From Styela clava (taxonomy: Eukaryota > Chordata > Ascidiacea > Stolidobranchia > Styelidae), in NCBI RefSeq assembly GCF_964204865.1, contig NC_135261.1, forward strand, positions 8,618,001-8,682,000: a stretch of DNA of 64,000 nucleotides, in the 5' to 3' direction. Both the position numbers and the translations under genes were made by a program. Of the stretch, positions 57,157 to 64,000 are shown one piece after another. A model generated the notes under the pieces. It did not search any database. It saw only the letters and a list, made by a program, of their open reading frames with translations, and had not been told where the DNA came from. The stretch's first letter is position 1, and each line of letters starts with the position of its first letter.

Positions 57157-57917
57157 CAGGGATGGCGAACCACTGACCCGCGGGTCACAATGTGACCCAC
57201 CGTGTTTTATTCATGACCCGCTAAGGCACAAATAAAATAAAAATGCTAATTTATCAGTGATAAAAATTGATAAAACCGGCCTTAAATTAATCTAACGATA
57301 ACTAAACTATTATAATGTACAGTCAGGGCTGCGATCGCTCATATTCAAATTGTTAATTTCCGGGCCGGTATGGATATTTTCAAAACCCCCAATCTTGGAC
57401 GCAGTCTGCTGCACCGTCGTGTACCGTTATTCAGGTATTGGCTCTGACATCGTTTAAGACATAACAATGCAATTGATCTGTTCATTTCTCGCAACGTTGA
57501 GATAATACGAGGTCAAAAACCTAGAAATCTGAGATAACAACTGGGCAGTGTAAAAGTGCTTAATGGGGTTGAAAACCGATCGAAAAATATACCACTATCA
57601 GAGTGGAATTCCCTCCAAACTCTTTGGAACAATGAAATAATTTGCCGCATCGTCCTAAACGTTTTTGGTAATTCATATGCGTGTTTTCGTACTCTAATTT
57701 CATAAAATCGAGTGCCATAAAAAGTCCCTGATGGAAGTGCTGCATAAGTAAAGCCCAAAACTACACCAACACCAACAGAAACTTATAAGATTTGTGTGAG
57801 GAAGTTTTTATAGATACCAACAATAACATTGATTAAATACCTGTTACCCACTCTCTTCTGTTTCATGATAAAAATAATATTTTTGACCCATTCATTGAAA
57901 AAGGTTCACCATCCCTG
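57157..57917. mobile_element. hAT-type element, 761 bp
   Basis: The left end CAGGGATGGCGAACCACTGA and the right inverse GGTTCACCATCCCTG are followed by 'ccgcgggtcac'-like and 'gaccca' subterminal blocks. 'tctatacc' occurs at both outer edges but offset by three bases on the right, so the exact duplication is unclear. A minus-strand frame (57513-57758) inside is not recognised. Confidence 0.75.
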
Positions 57918-58407
57918 TAATCTATACCATATACTTTCCCTATCATCAACTAGAAAAAGTTGTATAGAATTTTCATCACACCTTATGTCAGAATATAGTA
58001 TCATATATTGTATTATGATTTAAGAGTTTGTAGAGGAAAGCTGGAAAGAAAGTTGTATTTTTGAGAAATCGAAAATTACAATTATTCACTCTAGTGAAAT
58101 TTGGAAAAATTGTTCTTTCATATTACAAATGACAATTAATACTGCAATTAATGTTAAACTTACATTTTGTCAGTATTTTTTGATTTTAGAGATAGATTTC
58201 AAATGTATATTTTCATAATAAATTAAATTGAATTATATGTAGCGGTATTTATTTAGGGTGCTTACTGATTATTGAATGTGCATGATATTGAATAATTATG
58301 GTAATTGTAATCAAATTATTGATACAAAGAAGTTGATAAAATAATTGATTGGCACTTTTGGCAGACATCCGAATTCCCAGACAGACAAAATATCAGCATA
58401 TTTTTGA
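57918..58407. other. Gene-free sequence downstream of the lipocalin-like gene
   Basis: 3' flank of the minus-strand gene that ends at 58408. AT-rich, with no further exon identified. Confidence 0.45.
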
Positions 58408-60432
58408 TTATTTGAAACCCATGAACATCTCTGGATGTTCAACTGCTTCTGCAAGGTGAAGTTGTACATTGATTCCCTTTTCCATGAGTTTGTTCCACAT
58501 CAGGGTGAGTTGCTTGATTGTTGGATTCATAGTTGGAAAAACCACCCACACAACCCATTCATCTGGAATATATATTTAGAATATGTTTTATTAAATAATG
58601 CCTAGGTACTAAAATACCCACCTATATCATCAGCGTTTGCTAGGCTAGCAATACTACTGCGAGAAATTGATGCCCACTCGCCCAGTCATGCTTGTGTGAA
58701 AGCTTGATGTTGGGACTTTTATATATGTTTGGGTGGCACCAAAGCATTGTGTGGATTGGTCATGTGTAGTTGGAAGGTATTCGTGATTGCAGAATGTGTT
58801 TTATCAGCATATTTATTACACATATGCAAATCTGTCTCAAACTGTCAAGTATAGTCAGGTTCGTCACTCACAGCCGCGTTCTAACCTATTTCCTCTCATG
58901 CTAGTATAATCTTGTTGAAGCACTCAAATTACTCAATTTGATTATTGATTGGTGAAACTGAGAATGCGCATTAAATGAGGATAAATAATATACTGCATTG
59001 TAATAATGCACATTTAATAAGTTATGGATATGTATTATGTATGTATGTTCTTACCTGAAGGGCCGCAGAATGCATTTATGACGTAATTCTCTTCATCGCT
59101 TACAAACAAATTATCACCAATGAATTGTGCATGTGCTAAATGTTAAAGGATAAGGTTTTTGAATGGAGGTATAGACAATGACAACATTTGAAATTCGGCA
59201 GTTTCAGTAATTTTACCTAATTTTTCTGCATCTTCACTCGTTCCTCCTTCTGGCATTAAAGCATGGGACGCTTGAACAACTGGTTCTGTTTAAGTATTCA
59301 AATAGGTAATTTTTATTTTTTATCGAGGTGCCACGAACATTTCTTCAAAATTTCATTGTAATTAATGTAAATATATACCATCGCTCTTGTCCAATCTGTA
59401 GACACCTGCTCTCTGCTTCGTCCAGTGGACTAACATAGTTTGTGGAGGAGAACTAAATATTAAGTTATCAGTAAATCAGGATCAGTTGCATATGGCCATT
59501 TTGTTTTGGGTCTTTTTGTAATATATTAACAAACCATACTTTATTTTCAAATTAACCAATACATAAATATTTTCTTGGATATACAAAAATATTTGGTACT
59601 TCTGAAGTATGTGTACCAAGATGACTAACACCGGAACGCAGTATGTGTACCAGGTAAGGGTTAGGCCATGATTTTATTCCAATTTTCCCCATTGTAGTTC
59701 TATTACGAGTTCGGGGACTAGCCAAGTGACTCCCATAGTATTTGTACTTGAAAAATTATGGCCTAACCCTAACCTGGTACGCATACTACGTTCCGGTGTC
59801 CGCCATCTTGGTACGCATACTTCAGAAGTGCCGGGAATTATGTATCACTCAAAAAATTTAACTAACTTTTTGTGTATTTCTGTGGCCACCATGTTTAGTC
59901 CAGTACTTGTTTTAGTAAAGTTGTGTAGCCTTGAACCTGAAACATCTTTTCCCATCACTGGATCATTTGTGTGAAGTACCATGTACCAAGTATTGGGACT
60001 CTGCCATTGCACAAACAAAATAAATAAAGATGGTGAAATAACTGGTAATAGATTAGTTTCATATCAGATTTTATAAACTGTAGTGAAATACCAGACGCAA
60101 ATACTGATTGACGCTTTTGTCTTCCATTGGAATAGAAATATTTTATACATAACGTAAACAACAACAAGATGAAATATTTTTATTCGATTTTTGCATGGTG
60201 ACAAAAACAATTAATGTTTTGGAAAATGGTAATAACTTTATTGCTCATGAAAAGAATTAAACTTTGATTCATTTACAAATTCAAATGCTTAAACTTCCTG
60301 GTACGCACATACCTTATCGATATCGATTTCTTCGTTTTCTTCCGGAATTCTGCATCGTTCAGTTTTGATGAAATCAAAACTCAAAACAATCATCAGTAGC
60401 GAAATGTACATGATTTTTTCAAGCACAAACAT
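58408..60432 (-). CDS. Lipocalin-like secreted protein, copy 1 (complete, 6 exons)
   Basis: Lipocalins are secreted beta-barrel carriers of small hydrophobic ligands; the ligand here is unknown. Six exons: 60432-60313, 60000-59867, 59452-59379, 59285-59217, 59135-59055 and 58562-58408, giving 210 residues. Residues 1-24 form a signal peptide (IMYISLLMIVLSF). The mature part starts CRIPEENEEIDIDK, then NTWYMVLHTNDPVMGKDV, where the lipocalin GxW region is expected (W present, G replaced). A potential N-glycosylation site lies in HNFTKT. Later blocks are AGVYRLDKSD, NYVINAFCGPS and DEWVVWVVFPT, then a C-terminal helix. Intron phases 0, 2, 1, 1, 1 and the 74-base exon 3 fit classical lipocalin genes. 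The neighbouring copy 2 has the same layout. Confidence 0.72.
59595..59832. mobile_element. Palindromic 'AAGTATGTG' MITE, longest copy
   Basis: The arms 'ggtacttctgaagtatgtgt' (left) and 'acgcatacttcagaagtgcc' (right) continue inward through 'accaagatg', 'ccggaacg' and 'ggttaggcc' with their inverses. The unpaired centre has 'ctattacgagttcggggact', also present in the partial copy near 780. It lies in the intron between exons 2 and 3 of lipocalin-like copy 1. Confidence 0.88.
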
Positions 60433-60456
60433 GATATTTTATACCCACTTGAAAAC

Positions 60457-60714
60457 AGGGTGGTCACAAGAAAAAAAAGGAAATTTGTCAAATAATTTAT
60501 TTTAATTTTAACAAAGTTTTTCAAAGGCATATGTTATATTACACTCATAGTCCGTGCACTTCAGAGCAGTGTCTTAACCTAGAAGTCAAGCTCATGTAGC
60601 ATTTTGAAGTTTAACTTGTGGGATATCGTTCCAATTCAACCTACAGTATACGCATTTCATTCATTATCTAATCTGACTTTCAAATTTTCTGCTTTTCTCG
60701 CGACCACCCTGTGT
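60457..60714. mobile_element. MITE with CAGGGTGGTC ends
   Basis: The left end 'cagggtggtcacaagaaaaa' and the right inverse 'ttttctcgcgaccaccctg' bracket about 258 bp of AT-rich sequence between the two lipocalin-like genes. No obvious 8-bp duplication. Probably hAT-related from the CAGGG start. Confidence 0.75.
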
Positions 60715-61554
60715 ATTATAATGCTTGTTACATTCTGAAATGCAAAAAAGCACTAAATTGCCTTTAAAGGAATGGTCCTTTGTGGATTTACTGCACTCTA
60801 TTGACTCTGTCTGAAGCCTACCAAAGAACTTCTTCCCATCTGAGATTTTTTTTGCATTTGACAGTACAATCTGATAAGCTAATGAACTATTATATTTAAT
60901 TGATTATTTAATTTGTTTGGTAAGCAGATGATGTCATGAAAACAGTTAGAATATTTTTATACAATGATCGCATCCCATGCTCAGGAAATTATACAAAACA
61001 AATAAGATCATTTTTGTTTATACTGTCAAAATATGTGACAAAATGTCTATGATGTAGTGGCACGAAGATCATAATAACTTTAAGAATCTGTTAGTGAAAG
61101 ATTCAATTTAGGTGTTGAAGAACTTTTATATAAATCTGATCAATCAATTATTTTACTGCTATTTTTCACTCCACTTGGAGAACTCATATGATTTGACTGT
61201 ATTATCTAGTCTTCCAAATAGACAAATAGTCAGAATATTTGTCTGTGAGGATGAATATGCAAGTCTTTGGTGCCATTGGGTCGAAAATTTTGGCAAATTA
61301 GATTTTGCCTATCTGCGGGTCAATTCAATTTCATAGGATATTCATAAGATAACTTTTGCTACCGGCATGTTTCACTTTGCAAGGTATTGGTTTTTATCAA
61401 TAAAAAGCACAACATGGTGGTTACTTCATGTATGACAGACACATATGTCATATGTTGAGTTTCTCAAAGTGAGCAGTCAGTTGACACAAAATCTTGGTTT
61501 AAAATGGTACGTAAATATAGGCCTAGGCAAGCTTTTCTGTTCTAATCTCATACC

Positions 61555-61640
61555 CACCTGGACTGGTAACCAGACGAGAGGCCGTGGTTCGCCATATGAT
61601 TAAGTCGTCTTATTCCCTGGGATAAATATGTAAATCCAAT
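61555..61640 (+). repeat. SINE 3'-end fragment
   Basis: It contains 'ggtaaccagacgagaggccg', then 'tggttcgccatatgattaag' and ends 'ccctgggataaatatgtaaa' followed by 'tccaatcctatcc'. It is the 3' third of the SINE seen at 50380; the tRNA head is absent (5' truncation). It lies between lipocalin-like copies 1 and 2. Confidence 0.75.
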
Positions 61641-61771
61641 CCTATCCTGCTAAAAGCAAATGATCATATAAAAAACAAACTTAGTTATTTTTGATGGAAC
61701 AGAGAAGTATCATGACAACATATTGTAATGCAATTAGGTGTATTTTAACGCATGGATATATATTTGTATAC

Positions 61772-62884
61772 CTGAAAAACCGCAGAATGCATGTATTAAA
61801 TAGTTCTTCCCATCACTCAAAATCAAAACATCACCACTGAACATTGCATCATCTGAATATCAAGGAATAAATATATTTGATGAAAATACAGGCAATGGCA
61901 TTTTACGTAAATAAGGTCAAATACGCTACCTAATTTTGCTGCATCTGCGCTTCTTCCGCCGTCTGGTGTTAAGGCGTGAGATGCTAGAACAGCTGCTTCT
62001 GTTTGAAAATTTAAATTATTTTCGTTTTTATTACTGAAATATTATTTACTACCTTTATTTTAATTGAAAAATTAATTCAATCAATTTATACCATCATCCT
62101 TTGCCAATCTGTAGATACCTTCTCTCTTCTTTGTATAGTGGCCTGTAAAAGTTAGTGGAGGAGAACTAAAATACAAAGTTAGCAGTATATCATAATTACC
62201 GTAGTTACATTCAGTCAACTTGTTTAATATTATTGTTATAACTGTATATTAAATATCATGAAATCCAATTTGAAATTTTGCTCATTTGAAGAAATGTTTT
62301 ACTTCTCATGCGGTTCTGTAATCATCACACTCGCTCCTGTTCTTGTTTCGGTAAAATTCTGTTGTTTTGCACCACCTACATCCTTTCCCATCACTGCGTC
62401 GTTAGTATTTAGAACCTGATTCCAGTCACCAGAAAACTGTCATTCGAAAAATACAATTACAACTAAACTACTTATATCACCAATCTGATAATATTCCTGG
62501 CTTAAGGTGAGCTTCTAACGATTACTGATTCAACCAAGTTGTGGCTGGAAAACAACAGGATTCTATTTAAAGTCTGAATGTTTTCCCTAATGATATGTTA
62601 AATTTATGTACAGTGATAAAGACATTGTCTTGTGAAAAAACAATGTTTTTTACACATGGAAGAAATATAGGCTTTCATTTATTTTTATCCTGCACTCAAA
62701 TGAGTTCAAAACTTTTGAATAACTGGAATTCAGAAGTTTTTATTGACTAGAATAATGTACCAACTTTATCCCAGTCAATATCTTCATTATCTTCTGGAAT
62801 CTTGCAGTGTTTAGTCTGAATGAATTCGAAACTTTGAATCAACAACAATAGCAAAGTAAACCTGCCTCTTTTCAGGATGAACAT
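61772..62884 (-). CDS. Lipocalin-like secreted protein, copy 2 (exons 1-5)
   Basis: Exons 62884-62765, 62436-62303, 62165-62092, 61998-61930 and 61852-61772 have the sizes 120, 134, 74, 69 and 81, exactly those of copy 1, with the same phases. The signal peptide reads RFTLLLLLIQSFEFIQ. The mature part opens HCKIPEDNEDIDWDK, then FSGDWNQVLNTNDAVMGKDV, where a GDW tripeptide supplies the lipocalin GxW motif that copy 1 has lost. NFTETR keeps the glycosylation site, and NYLIHAFCGFS matches the NYVINAFCGPS of copy 1. A counterpart of copy 1's 51-residue last exon is not obvious. The best candidate is at 61242-61202, which would add only 13 residues (DKYSDYLSIWKTR) before a stop. Read as a tandem paralogue. 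Confidence 0.7.
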
Positions 62885-63372
62885 CTTCTTTCTATCCTAG
62901 TTGAATGTATTTCAAAGAAGAACACTGGAATAAGAATTAATTGTTGCCAATTATCATCACAGCAGTTTCTAGTATTTCTGAGAATAATTTGAAGATTTCT
63001 ATTGAATATCATGTGGTTTCATCTACATTCACATGTTTCTGAAACTAATAGAATTGAAAAATTATTCTATTCTGTTGACATTGCAGCTAGCACTCAAGTG
63101 TGACAAACTTAGTGTATATGAGTGTATATAAATACACAAATGAAATTATGCCTGTTAGTGGTTACTTGGTAGCATAAAAACATCAACCTGTATCCCACGC
63201 AATCTGCTTTAAACTGTTTGTGACAAGTCTTTGCTTCTGACAGTTTTATAGGCTTCGATAATCAATGTCTTGAAACAATCTTAATCCTAAATACATGACA
63301 TCAGCTTTTTTCTGAGAATACATTGTACAATAAAAACAACTGAGGTAGCTTACAAAGTGTGATAACAGCAGT
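62885..63372. other. Upstream flank of lipocalin-like copy 2
   Basis: AT-rich. Nothing recognised apart from its position as the likely promoter region of the minus-strand gene. Confidence 0.4.
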
Positions 63373-63747
63373 CTTTCCCAACTTATGGTCCCCCAAAAAT
63401 TTCTTTGGGTCACTAGTTTTTTTCTAAAATACCTTAAAAGTTAGAGACTTTATTCTATGGTAAATTTCGTTGTTTGTTTTGCATTGAATTGTTACTCAAT
63501 TGTATATGTGATAAGTATCACAGAGTTAAAATTTGGTAGCATCAATTTTGCATAAGTAAAGCCACGATTTGATTTGAAAAGTCACGGTGGCAAACAAATA
63601 TGGCTTTCTCACTTTGAAGTGATTTCTGGTAAATTTGATGTAATGTTAAAATTATAAAAAATATTCTTTAATTTTGCTTGTCTCAATATTTTACAAAGTT
63701 AATTTTGTTTTAAATTTGAGTCACTTGATAAAAAGGTTGGGAATTAA
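63373..63747. mobile_element. Degenerate hAT-like element
   Basis: The left end 'cagtctttcccaacttatgg' followed by 'tcccccaaaa' is matched loosely by the right inverse 'ttgataaaaaggttgggaat'. It resembles the decayed hAT copy at 56377. No duplication identified. Confidence 0.45.
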
Positions 63748-64000
63748 ACGGGAACTTTTCATATTTTCCTCTACGGGTACTGAAAACCTGACAGTCAAAT
63801 TCTATCGCAAAATATGATTTCAAAATTCTAGACAGTAGTAAACTCTGATAAAACTTTCAGTAGATAAATATTAGTATAAATCGATTTTTGTTATACGTTA
63901 ACTTAATTTTACCTATTCTGTCATTAACTGTATTGTTGTAAGCATTAAATTTTGAGAATAGTCTTGAATTGTTATCATAAAACCCATTTTTACTGACCAT

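Noticed and set aside
57513-57758. Minus-strand frame of 81 codons inside the hAT element at 57157
   Set aside because: Too short and unlike hAT transposase (no dimerisation block). Left as element interior.
1-64000. CRISPR array, prokaryotic operon or phage features
   Set aside because: No spaced short direct repeats of the right kind. All credible genes are animal genes, mostly with GT-AG introns.

Overview
This is an AT-rich, intron-bearing animal nuclear sequence with no prokaryotic features. The gene set (RRP1, MTRF1L, DHX16, a ZU5 protein, REDIC1, NTPCR, a THAP finger, POGLUT1, lipocalin-like genes) and the load of small DNA transposons and tRNA-derived SINEs point to an invertebrate, most likely a deuterostome. 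An ascidian tunicate would fit, but nothing here proves it. All calls come from reading translations, splice sites and repeats by eye. Exon chains were accepted when acceptor, donor and reading phase agreed across successive exons.

Layout. 0-5 kb: RRP1 (minus, four exons, 3' end outside the window) and an intronless mitochondrial release factor MTRF1L (minus). 5-14.7 kb: no host gene; a long-TIR MITE, SINE copies, a young non-autonomous LTR retrotransposon (7795-10358), and two different hAT elements stacked in the same 8-bp target (10505-13870). 14.7-17.9 kb: intronless DHX16 (plus). 18-22 kb: hAT and MITE copies. 22.2-27.6 kb: a 12-exon minus-strand gene for a membrane-anchored ZU5-UPA-like protein of unusual architecture. 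30.8-35.0 kb: a seven-exon plus-strand gene of no recognised family. 35.2-36.6 kb: two CT-rich minisatellites and a second tRNA-like element. 38.0-43.6 kb: an 11-exon plus-strand REDIC1 (C12orf40) homologue, a meiotic crossover factor. 44.8-46.4 kb: NTPCR (minus), head to head with a THAP-domain first exon (plus). 48-53 kb: tandem duplication, SINE, and a foldback element with a nested palindromic MITE. 53.5-56.3 kb: intronless POGLUT1 (plus) and the first two exons of a type II membrane protein (plus). 58.4-62.9 kb: two tandem minus-strand lipocalin-like secreted-protein genes with matching exon sizes and phases.

Functionally the locus is mixed: ribosome biogenesis (RRP1), mitochondrial translation termination (MTRF1L), splicing (DHX16), meiosis (REDIC1), nucleotide hydrolysis (NTPCR) and ER glycosylation (POGLUT1). 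There is no operon-like spacing. The least ordinary items are the ZU5-UPA protein, the REDIC1 homologue in an apparently invertebrate genome, the unrecognised gene at 30.8-35.0 kb, the lipocalin pair and the stacked hAT insertions.
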